From: Tethya wilhelma
Taxonomy: Eukaryota > Porifera > Demospongiae > Tethyida > Tethyidae
Length of the DNA stretch: 64,000 nucleotides
Reading direction: 5' to 3'
Assembly (NCBI GenBank): GCA_964030475.1
Contig: CAXIPT010000015.1
Location: 566,318 to 630,317 of the forward strand
Part shown: piece by piece, positions 11,595-22,390 of the stretch
Numbering within the stretch: position 1 is the first letter of the stretch
Layout: each line of letters begins with the position of its first letter
Notes under the pieces: model-generated
The model's database searches: none
Told to the model about the DNA's origin: nothing
What the model saw: only the letters and a program-made list of their open reading frames with translations
Program-made: the position numbers and the translations under genes

Positions 11595-12317
11595 TGTCAA
11601 GCGAAAACCTGACGTTTGGGAATTTCTGCGAATTTTGAGTTAGCTATTCCACGTATATCTAGGCCTTCTCAGGAAGCGCATATCAAAATTTGATACCGTC
11701 GCATAGCTATAGTAGTTTTCAAGATATAGCTGTTGGAAGCAGCCCTGCCTCCACCTGTGGCTTCCTAGAAAAAAAGTTGTAAAGTTGTTGCTATATAGGT
11801 AAACTATGGGCGGTCTGTAGTCTCCGTATCATAATTAGATCGTGTCTACAGTACAGCGGGGTGAGGCACCCACAAGCAGAAAGCTGCTCTATGTGGGCAC
11901 TTGAATTAGGCAAGCATATCAGAAGCTTTAGCTGATCTCTCTTCATGTGCATGTGCTGTACAAAAATTCTGTGAACAAAAGCCTATAAAGCAGAAATTAT
12001 ATTGAACAATAATGATTAACTTTTAGCAGCAGCTGCCTATATCATTAATATTCGCTACGGTCTGTTGCACAGCATAGCAACTGTTCTCCGTGTTAGCAAC
12101 TAAATAGAAAAGAGCTAGGCTGGTATTACCGTCTATATCTCTGCAACTGAAGCCGGCAGCTCCATCCCTCAAATTTTGCGTGGAGCATGCTGATTCAGAA
12201 ATGTAGCGCACCCCATTCGTGCAGTAAAACAAATTTCACGCAAAAACGTGAATTAAACTACAACCGCATTTTACTCGAAAAACTGTAATTTCCTGAACGT
12301 CAGGTTTACGCTTGACA
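11595..12317. mobile_element. MITE with TGTCAAGCGAAAACCTGACG termini
   Basis: TGTCAAGCG..AACCTGACGTT on the left and AACGTCAGGTT.ACGCTTGACA on the right form about 22-base imperfect inverted ends, 723 bases apart. An (AAT)n tract lies just outside the left end (about 11559-11592). Only short incidental frames inside. Confidence 0.65.
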
Positions 12318-13189
12318 CGTCACATATTTTCTGCATTTACCGTATATATATTTTCAGTGAGTGTTTTTTGTTTTGTATTATTAGTGGGAATAGTACTATG
12401 TACACTGTAGAGTGAGTATAATTGTTAACTTAGAAACATGTGATTGCTTCATTTGGGCTGCAAAATACATCATGTGTGTGTGTGTATGTGCATGGCCTCC
12501 AGGATAATAAGGGCTGTGGAATGCATATGGTGTTTCACTCCAGTCAAATGCATACAGTTGTACCTTAACATAAATAATTATTGTGCATGTGCATGTTGTA
12601 TGTACATGGTTAACCATGTTGATTACTTGCATGCATCCGGTCTTCCTCTTGCAATATCTTAATTCCATCTCTCTCTCTCTCTAATCTCAATGCTGCATGC
12701 CTGATATTTTCAGCCATGTGTTACAAACAGTGCTCCAAATAAAACAGAAGAGTATCTTTTGGATTGGAAAGGGCAGGAACACCCATATCTCACTCAGAAA
12801 CAAACAACCATCCAGTTGGAAATTCTTCTATGATGCCTACGGTGCCTCTCTCTCATGGAGACTGATTGTATTCAAGATGTACATGAGCAAGAGAGAAAGA
12901 AAGGGAGCAAAGAAAATGAGAAAACTTATGAATTGATTTCTAAGATCCAAAGAAGTTTTGTCAAAGGTAATTAATAACTCATGACCATACAACTAGAAAT
13001 TTGTAAACCTATTTCCACACTTCATTTATCATATATAGTTTAGTCAAAGAATCTTATATATAATATATACATACAGTACTTAAGAAAGGATGTTTGGTTT
13101 ATTTTTACATATAATTATAATAATATAATCATTTTTATAGTAACCATAAACTGAAAAATATAAACCATAAGGAAATTCACAGATTACAT

Positions 13190-13402
13190 ACAGTAAATCT
13201 GGAAATTTTCGCTGTCGCTTATGTTTCACAGTAGTTTCAGGTTACCGCAAAAAAAGGAAAACACGAAAGCAAAGTTTAACGACCTGTTCATATGTATTAT
13301 TTTATTGTTTCACTACTGTAACACTGCAAAAAACGGATAATGTGGCAAAGAAAAACATGAATATATAATTATATATACACGCAAATTTCCATATTTACGG
13401 TC
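13190..13402. mobile_element. AT-rich MITE inside pseudogene intron
   Basis: Ends ACAGTAAATCTGGAAATTTTCGC and GCAAATTTCC-ATATTTACGGT are imperfect inverse copies. The sequence is related to elements at 5025-5215 and 18633-18813. It is absent from the matching intron of copies A and B. Confidence 0.55.
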
Positions 13403-13539
13403 AGTAATTCTTATGATCCACAATACTTAATATTCACATTATGTAGGACCTAACCTTGAGGATTTCTGTGTGCATGGAGATTGTCTTCAATTCCATGTCA
13501 ACACTGGAAGATGTGCAGTTGCTTCAGTTGATTCTGAGT

Positions 13540-13805
13540 TTTCAAACACTTTTCAAAGCTTAGATCTAATTAAGCCTCTCTGATTAGGCCTAATCACTCA
13601 AGCTTAGGCCTAAGCTTATACACCTAATCATGAGGTCTAGGCCTAAACTTAGACCTAATCATGAGCTTAAGTCTAAGCTTAGACTTAACCATCAAAGCTT
13701 AGACCTAAGCAAGTCTATAATAGGTTTAGGCCTAATCATGAAACTTAGGTCTAAGCTAAGACCTGCTTAGGCCTAATCAAGTGGCTTAGATCAAAGCTTT
13801 ACTGA
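13540..13805. repeat. AAGCTTAGACCTAA / TTAGGCCTAA array
   Basis: About 260 bases built from degenerate units of 15-25 bases (TTAGGCCTAAGCTTAGACCT and its near-inverse). Because the units are close to their own reverse complement, the array can fold on itself many ways. It sits inside the former exon 10 of DEATH copy C. Confidence 0.7.
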
Positions 13806-14346
13806 AACTCTTCGAAACTTCAGAACCCATACTGAAAAAAATTTCCGGATCTTATCTAGATCCTGTTACTGTTGGAGTTAGCTGTGATTGTTCATGTAGG
13901 ATTTTCTTAACATTGATATCATGATAGATGTCACTTCGTATTGTCTTTGTCTACAATTAATTTTCTGGGATTTATTTCCCCTGCATGTTTTGTATCACAA
14001 TAGAATTTAATTATAGTATTGCATGTCATGATGGACTGTTATAGGTTCTTGGGGGTTATTTTGCTCAATCTTTTTGTTATTGCAGGAAACACCATTGTGC
14101 TATTACACAAATAAAGAAATTGAGATGCTATAACCTGAATAATCTCTATTGTCCAATTTACAATTCCAAAAGTACATATAAGACATGTAACAATTAATGG
14201 AGAGAAACATGCACTTCCCTGAAATGAGTATGATTCTCTCCCTACTACCTAATTAGTATATACACCTATACAATCACACAATTACAAAGGGTATTATTGT
14301 ATATAGCTAGCACATGATCAGTACATCCTTCTTATGGTTGTAACTG

Positions 14347-15808
14347 TCACAAGACCATCTGTGGCTTGGTCTGTTCACTGGTTGCCAATCCACTCACTGC
14401 TTTTTTTACTGCCACTTTGTTGTACAACTGTATAAGGAATAATAGTCAACTGTAACAGTTATAATCCGCGCAAAATTGTTTGCAAAATCATTTGCAAAAT
14501 CTTAATTTGGTTTGAAAGTTTCCTGTTATTAGACTAATCTTATAATAATTATAGACTGAAATCAATTATACAGGTTTCAAAGTTAGTGCTACGTAACATT
14601 TTGTCTTTGCATGTCAAATTATTATTTTTGACTGTTACGTACAATAACAGACACCGTCGGTTATATCTAGTGAATTGTAAACTTACATTACTTGCAGTAT
14701 GTTCAGAAATTTGGTAGCGCATTATTATAGTGAATCCATTTGCTGGTATGTAATAGTTAGATACTCCTACATCTGGCAAAAACTCATGGGGGTTGTCTGG
14801 CAAGCGGATGTAGAAAAGCCAAAAGCAATTGTTTTTAACATTACTACTTGTTCCATTGATTGCATCAATAAAATAGCCAAGTTTATAGTTGAAGAAAGTT
14901 GCGGTGAACCTATACTCTTTTCCAAAATCAACAGCATTTTCCATTACAAGCTGAGCAGTACCTTGAATGGGGATTTGGATTTTAATTTGAGGTGGAGCTA
15001 CAAGTTCAGGGCCACATACATCCACATCTTTGTATTCAATGACATAATTCACTGCTATAGTGTAGTCTGAGCCCAGTGAAAGCTGTAAAAAATTTTAAAA
15101 ATCAACAAATGCATTTATCTTTCTGGCAGATCAGAATTTATTGTATATCATTATTAATTTTATCATTACATGTAATTTTTATCGTAACTTATATACCTGA
15201 TCATGAGTGCTTGCATTTCTAATAGTATGTGATTCTTTGGTATATCGCCAGATTAGTGAGTAGCCTGTACTTGGCAGTACATAGCTTGAAACACCCACAG
15301 GTGAAAGAAATTCCTTTCCAGATGGATCACGAATGTAAATGAGCCAGAAACATTTTTTCCCAAGGTCATTAGTTGTTCCATTTATTGTATCAATGAAGTA
15401 ACCCAAGTTGGAACCAAAATATGTAGCTGTGAATCTTAGTTGGGCATCACTATCAGCAGCTTCTTCCATTACAGTCAAAGCAAAGCTCCTTGCAGGAACT
15501 CTCACAGAGACTTTAGGTGGATTAGGAGCAGTGGAGCAGCGGACATCGGTGTATTCCACTATATATCCAACTCTTATTTTAGGAGAGTCCTGTATATACA
15601 TTATTGATTCAGAAAATATTATTATTATAATTTATTATTTTGACCCTAAGCAAAAAAACAACATATAACTATAAAATTAAGTTAAAATTTAAATTAAAAT
15701 TAAATTTATAATAATCAGTACTAATAATAATTATACCTCTTGTGCCATAGTAACTGATATAAGTGTGGTAGCAGTTAAGACACTTAGAAAATACCTCGAC
15801 AACTTCAT
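14347..15808 (-). CDS. Secreted two-domain DUF4430 protein
   Basis: Four phase-0 exons: 15737-15808 (signal peptide MKLSRYFLSVLTATTLISVT), 15197-15589 (domain 1), 14687-15082 (domain 2) and 14347-14427 (tail, stop TGA), giving about 313 residues. Each domain has its own set of motifs: domain 1 FTATYFGSNLGYFIDTING, CFWLIYI, PVGVSSYV; domain 2 FTATFFNYKLGYFIDAING, CFWLFYI, DVGVSNYYI. Unlike the single-domain paralogues at 7.4 and 24.8 kb, the short last exon is polar and lysine-rich with no hydrophobic anchor, so the product is predicted to be soluble and secreted. It probably arose by duplication of the domain exon. Function unknown; the fold is that of the intrinsic-factor/transcobalamin C-terminus. 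Confidence 0.78.
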
Positions 15809-16009
15809 GTTTCAGTAAAATCTATAACTATACAAATTTGCTGTGGCACAATCGTCATGCAGGTACAAGCAAATGAGTAAGCCTGTTTGCATTCGAAAGA
15901 TATATAATAGCAGCCGCGGCGGTACAGTGCGGCGCCGATCGCGGCACTTCGCGATCCGCGATGCGGCATAGCGCGGCGCGATCGCGGCGCTTCGCGTACC
16001 TCGTCGCGG

Positions 16010-16633
16010 ATTGTAGTCTCGATCCCAGGCCCCTCCCTTTAGCTTTTTTTGCAAAAAAGCACAGCAGAGTGCCTGGTCGCCAATCTCACGTGAGTGACGT
16101 AAAGGATAGACGTCGGTAGATAGGTAAAAAATTGCGCCCACGCAAAAATTCATGGTGACGTTGCGAGCGCTCACGTGTAATAGCTTTGTATGACTTTTAC
16201 TCAAGATTTTTGCAGCAGAAAATACAGCCAGCAGAACAAAGACCAGGTATATTTCTCTAATATTACTTGTATTAGCTGAATTCATAGTCTACGAATAAAA
16301 AAGTAACTCAAAAGCCTAGGCAAGAGGCCTCGAGGCTTGTAGCCATCGTGACAGCCCAAGCACGTTTTACTAGCCTATAAAATTGAACTACTGCTAAATA
16401 CAACAAGCCTCCTAGTTAACTACTTTCTTTTTTCACTTACCTGACCCTCCTATCCCGATCTCACAGACTATAAAATTCTTTTGAAAGCTGTTGGCAAAAA
16501 CCCGGGAAAGAGCGCGCTCTCAACCATACGTTAACGCGCGCGTTGTAATCGCCAATGACGTATGTCACGTGAGATTGGCGACCAGGCTCCTTTCCGTACT
16601 ATCTGAGAGGGGGGAGCCTGGGAACGAGGCTAG
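16010..16633. mobile_element. Inverted-repeat element of the CCTCGTTCCCAGGC family
   Basis: Outer ends TCTCGATCCCAGGCCCCTCCC and GGGGGGAGCCTGGGAACGAGGC; inner arms TGGTCGCCAATCTCACGTGA and TCACGTGAGATTGGCGACCA. It lies just upstream of the two-domain DUF4430 gene and contains the GC-rich GCGGCGC/CGCGATC patch, so it may form part of that gene's promoter. Inference only. Confidence 0.6.
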
Positions 16634-16663
16634 CGGATTGCCCTTCTCGTCTTCCAGTGCTGT

Positions 16664-17755
16664 CACGTGTCATTCCAGTAATCTCACCTTTGACCTTCCT
16701 AACTATTTCAGTGTCGAGTACTGTACATGCCATTGCTAGCCTCGTCCCCAGGCCCAAAAGAGGGCCTGGTATCTATTGACTGCGCATGCGCCAGTTTGTA
16801 CCCAAAATCTGGGTACATCGTAAATTTCACCGTAAAATTGTCCGTATACTCTGTTGACTGGATTACGTCATAGATTTTTTTCGAAGCGATAGGCACAGAA
16901 AAGCTAAACGAACGCTTGTCTCTTTCCAAGCACTTACTTGATATATTTCCAGAAGAAAAGAGTGAAAAAGCTGCAGTAGCCATTCCAGGTAGGACTGTAG
17001 ATCAATTTCTTTTTCGCTACAAATACGCGCATGCGCAGTCAATAGACACCAGGCCCTCTTTTTTGGGGGCCTGGGAACGAGGCTAATGCCATTGCATGAT
17101 TGTGAGGCTCTATCATCCGGCTATCAAGAGAAGCTGAAGCTGCTGGTTTGGACTTAGTCGTTGTTTATATTATATTAATCACTCCGATCTACTGTCAGTG
17201 GCTTTCTAATTTCAAGATTAACACTTCATAAGTCGTCTTCTCATCTCTGCCTAGCTATATGTCAGACGACTCAGTAGCTAAGATCATAAACAATACCCCT
17301 GCTATACTATATCTATGCTAAGATCTATTCAGAGTCTGATGGTTCTTTTAGCTAATAGATTATTAGTCTAGATACCAAGATTACTGAAGTAAAGATAATA
17401 GCCTGAGGGACAGTCAGAGGCTGCAAGTTTTTGCGGCATGGTGACTCCTAGTAATCATATTGATGTTAGTGAGCAACTTGCAGCCAGAAGTAAGCTTTGG
17501 ACTCATAGTAAACTTTAGCCTCTACTATCTATGATATCATATGATGATGAGCCTGGGAGATTATAAATTGGCTCATGCAACGAATTAGAATTTTAATAAA
17601 TCATTTTTGCAATTAATTTTTTTGTTTATACACCTTTAGCTCTACCATTTACATAGATCTAAAGGCATCATGCTGTAGAACATCGCATTCTAGCCTCTAA
17701 AAATAGAAGTATAGACTCAAAGGTCAAAGGAGAAATTACTGGAATGACACGTGAC
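16664..17755. mobile_element. 1.1-kb inverted-repeat element with a nested MITE
   Basis: TCACGTGTCATTCCAGTAAT near 16664 is matched by ATTACTGGAATGACACGTGA near 17755; arms are about 35 bases (ending in the CTTTGACCTT block). The 16737-17084 element is inserted in it. Confidence 0.6.
16737..17084. mobile_element. MITE with TAGCCTCGTCCCCAGGCCC ends
   Basis: TAGCCTCGTCCCCAGGCCC at the left, GGGCCTGGGAACGAGGCTA at the right, inner arms around GACTGCGCATGCGC. A shorter relative is at 26364-26544, sharing the AAGCACTTACTTGATATATT block. Partial end sequences recur at 20512 and 25672. Confidence 0.75.
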
Positions 17756-18023
17756 CTCCAGGGACACCGTACAAGTCCACTGTTGCCGTCAAGCATTCAC
17801 AAGGCATCACGTCGTTGAAGTCAGCATCGCTAGGGAAGGCAATGTGTTGGTGGGATCTACGAGGTACTTCATCCATTCTCATATAGTTTTCTTCCACACT
17901 GTCAGGTTTAAATATTTTACCTTGGATCCAAAGAGTATGGTACGGGTCACCGTAAGTAAGCTAGATCGCGATTTCGCGAAACAACAACGTTCACGTCCAT
18001 ACTCCAGGTATATAGTGGCGAGC

Positions 18024-18111
18024 ATGGGCAATGTAGAGAAGAAACCTTTAGGTAAGAAATTGTTGACAACAAAACTCTACCGCTACATATATAGATAGGG
18101 ATTGCGTGTAC

Positions 18112-18190
<79 letters not shown>

Positions 18191-21100
18191 AGTGCATTAA
18201 TAGTATTCATGTTATTTCTTTCATTGATTCAAGGGTCAGTCCCTCTTACAGCTGACAATGTTGTGCAAGTATTGACTCTTAATGTAAACGTTGATAGTAG
18301 GAGATTTTTGAGACAAAAGATGATCAAAGAAGTTTTGCGAATCTCTGATTTCAAAAGCAATGAGATTATTCAGGGCTGTAGGTCTGAAAGAGAGAGACTA
18401 AAGAAACTAGTGGAGTTTTGGCTAGTAGCCTGTCCATTTGCATCGTGGCGCTGGTTGCTGTGGTACTTGGACCTGTACGAATGTCACGACTTAGTTGATC
18501 AGCTATCGTATGTTGCAGAACCATTGGATGGTGAGTCACTGTGTATATGTAGCAATAGTAAATGTATTTTGTGTAACAAGTTGATTTTATTGAATATTGT
18601 GTTGATTATTATGCAAACTCTCTTCATTCAGTAGCAGGAAATTTTCTCTTGTAAAATATTTCGCTTGCTAAATTTTTGTGTAGTTTAATTTTCATCGTTG
18701 CGAATGGTTCTGTAAAGATCACTATACAAATTAAATTTTTGCCACGTGTAATTTTGGTTCGGTAATTGTCATTGATGAAAAATTTTTAGCGACGAAAATT
18801 TCCTGATCTACGGTATCTTTTTTCCTCTCATCTTTCCCTCCCTCCCGTGTGTAGCCTCAGACCTGACCCTCTCCAGTGTCTCCAAGGTGTTCCACCCTCT
18901 CACCACCTACCTCCTCAACCTCACTCTGGGAGTGTCTGAGGGAGGTATGCCCGGGGTGAGAAGGAGGGCATGGAGGGGCAGTGAGAGTGAGGACCAGTAC
19001 AGGGAGGGGCTCATCTCATGGTGGCTCGAAATATCACCCTACGCCTCGTGGCAGTTTCTAGCTGAAGCATTGCACTCAATTGCTGGAGAGGGAGTGTCTA
19101 GTGCTCGACAGCAGGTTATGAAACACATTCAACATTCTCCAGGTGTGGTTACTTGATGTAGGGTATAATGTGATGTATGAATATATAGTATTGTTGACTA
19201 TTATCGTTAATTAATACTACTGTAATAGGATGTTAAACAGGAAGTGTATTATGTCATATAAAATACTCATGTAAGGGCTGCTCTAGCTGTCTGTCTGATA
19301 GTGTGATTTGTGTGTAAATGACTATAGTTACAATAAGAAAATCATGCACTAATAATGTACTTGAACTTGAACACTACTGATACAGCTTAGCAGTGTGTGT
19401 GTGTGTGTGTGTGTGTGTAGGTGTGGGTGGGTGTGAGGGGGGAGGTTCACTGGAAATGTAAGCCTTTAATTTAAACTCTATCAAAACCTGAATACATGAA
19501 AAAAAGATCACTTTATAGAATCTCTGACATGAGTTCAGTTTTATGCAAGTGTCATTACTATGTTTCTTTTAGACGCTACCCTCACCACAGACAACTTAAT
19601 GTCAGTACTGGATGTTATGTGAGTATGAAGCTATAAGTATATCAACTAGCTATATTTCTCCCCATTTTCACTGTACAAGAATAATTCTATATCTCAATTC
19701 AGACCAGATCATGCTTATGTGAAGAACAAGAAGGAGAGAGACTGGTCTTATACAGTCGGAACCTTTAAAGCTCACCTAACACCGGGTGTTGATGCATTTC
19801 TGGAGTACAAACCAAAATTTGAAGCCAAGTTCTTGACAAATCATCCAGCGCCATCCTGGAAGCTTATAGCACATGCTCTATACTGCAGATGTGAGTACAG
19901 TGCTCTGGATCTGGTTCACAAGAAATACTTGAAGAGCAGTGAGTGTTTCCTCTCCAGTTTAGTCCAAATGTACATATGTATACATTATCCACTGTCCTGT
20001 ACTTCCTCAGGAGTGGATGGTGGTGCTAGTGGTGGAGATCCTGACAGTGAGATACCGGTTGAGACTCCATCTTCCCCCACTGAGATGGTCGCTGGTAGCA
20101 CTGGTACGAAAGACCTCCGTAAGTATCACAATAGTGTTATTGGTTTAGTATTCCCAACCATGAGGTCATGCTAATGGAAATGTATCAATATAATTTATAG
20201 TCGCTAAAAATAAATGTTTTGTGACATTTCTGTATGTTTGGGGGCTCAGAAATGTGCATATTTACCATGCTTGCTCTGTTTACTGCACATTTGCTATTAG
20301 ATGCATACATGTGCAATACATGTATAGACTCAATACAATTATGTTACTAGACCCAGATATTATAAGTGTGTGCCACAAAGTTTTCTAACAGCAAAATAAA
20401 CTTGTTTTTACAAAAGTGTTTGTTTTAGAGTTAGAAGTGATACAGTCTCACTAAATTGTAGGGTTTCCGGTTATGTTGTTTTGTAACAAGCCAGTGCCTA
20501 TGTAGCCTCGTTCCCAGGCTCTCCCTCTCGGATAGGATTGAGCCTAGTGCTCACTCATGACATGTGCATCGTAGTCCCTAGTTTCTTTTTGTATGTGATT
20601 GTCCACAGTTAGCCCCAATCAGAAATCAGACTATAGGAATTATGACTAATCTGTACCTGTATGTGTATTACAAATACCCCGTGTTAATTGCATGACAGTG
20701 GAATTTGCTAGTGTGCCCACAGTAAAAATGTGTCACCACGCACAGACTACCACTGGTATTGTATAGCATAAGAAATTGGTGGATTTTAATATTGTCAGAT
20801 TGGCAGTTTTTAGTAATGATTGCCTATATTATATCCGCCAAGCAGTGATTTTTGCACCTCACATGTGGAATATACTAAAGTCCATCTGGTTTGAGAATGC
20901 TGTGGGAAGTGAAATAATGAGAATCTTACGATACTTTTCATATGGGACAAAATAATAACCTGTTGACTGGTAAGGTGTAGGAAGCTCTGTGGAAAAGCAA
21001 TAAAAAAACGGGAAGAATGAGCGCTTTCCAATGGTGCTTGAAATTTGGATAGTTTAGAAAGTTGTATTCAATTTTTTCTACCGGCATTCTTAAACCAGAT

Positions 21101-22343
21101 GGACTTCAGTGTATTGCTGGAAATGCTATGGCCAAAATAATTTAATATTTTATTCCTAGTAAAATTTCATGCTATATAATGCATTTTAATTGTCTCTACA
21201 CAGAAGTTGACAAAGTGGCCAGATTCCTCCTTCAACATGTAAGGATACCTAAGGGTGATTTCAATGATGGGCTGGACACTAGGGTTTGGAGCTGTCCTCG
21301 ATACATTGGTGCTGAGGTGCTCTGCCTCTCAGTGGCCTTGGTGGATGAGATTATGAGCACGTGCACTCACAATGAGCTGGAACAAGTGGAAAAACTGGTT
21401 ACTTTCTGGTTTTTGAGATGTCCACTGGCTTCGTGGAGATGGTTGATATGGAAACTGGAAGACTCTGGTCACTCTGAAGCTGTGACACTGATACAAGCAA
21501 ACGCTGAGACTTTATCAGGTTTGTGCGTAAGACACTTTATTCTGCCCTATATATGTATGTCTATGTTCACGTTATAGGAAGAGCCTACATGGGATAAGGT
21601 CACATTTCTAAAGTCTACACTTGTAGATTTGTTTAGTGCTTTTTAAAAGTGCTACGCCTTACCATTCAAAAGTTACACGTATGCCCCATACATAAAGTAC
21701 AGGCATTCCATTAACCACAAATGCGGTAAGTCTGCAAAACCACACTTCTTCCTGGGATCAAGTGAACACAAATAGGCTTTAAATGTATGCTTTATTGTAC
21801 CCAAAATCAAATTAGAGGGAAAAGTTTTAACTTACAGTTTCAAATTTCACATAATATTATATACAATACCATTACCTTAGTATACATTACCATTAGATAA
21901 ACATTGTTAGCTACAAGTTCCTGGCGAGTGAAACTTAGTAAACTACTGTTGCACTGCATAAATCTGTTCAGCTAGAGGAAAGAAAACCAAGTGATATTAG
22001 CTTCCTTATAATATTATGTTGCTCATTGCTGAACTGCATAGCTTAAATTATAGTATCATGTTCTTATGTGCAGACCCAACATTGACTGTGGAGAGTGTGG
22101 CTGCCCTCTTTGAAGACCAATCTATTGATCTGGTACAAAAATGTCTCAATGTACCATACCGGGTGAGATACAGAATAGGGAGAGGTCTAAACCAGGACCA
22201 ACTGAAGGTGGCGCTGATAGAGTGGTGGCTTGCATCCTCACCGTTTGCTGGTTGGGATCTACTAGCTGCTGAAGTTAGAAATACTAAAGCTATGGAACCT
22301 GTGAGAGCTCTCTTGCCAAAAAATGGTGTGTGTTTGTGTGTGC

Positions 22344-22390
<47 letters not shown>

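Larger units (their letters stand above)
12440..13900 (+). pseudogene. DEATH-domain gene remnant (copy C)
   Basis: Intron 8 sequence (GGCCTCCAGGATAATAAGGG), exon 9 and exon 10 of the complete gene at 18.0-24.5 kb can be aligned here. Exon 9 (about 12680-12966) has lost some 20 bases near its start and gained 7 bases before TTCTATGATGCC, breaking the frame. Exon 10 (from 13447) is interrupted at about 13530 by a 330-base repeat array, after which GTTGGAGTTAGCTGTGATTG resumes near 13870. No earlier exons were found. The convergent DUF4430 gene beside it is still intact. Confidence 0.7.

Noticed and set aside
13540..13805. Telomeric repeat interpretation of TTAGGCCTAA array
   Set aside because: TTAGGC-like strings occur but alternate orientation and spacing. 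There is no regular TTAGGG/TTAGGC tandem.
15812..16285. 157-residue minus-strand ORF upstream of the two-domain DUF4430 gene
   Set aside because: Lies within inverted-repeat element sequence. The true first exon (15737-15808) has its own ATG, signal peptide and donor.
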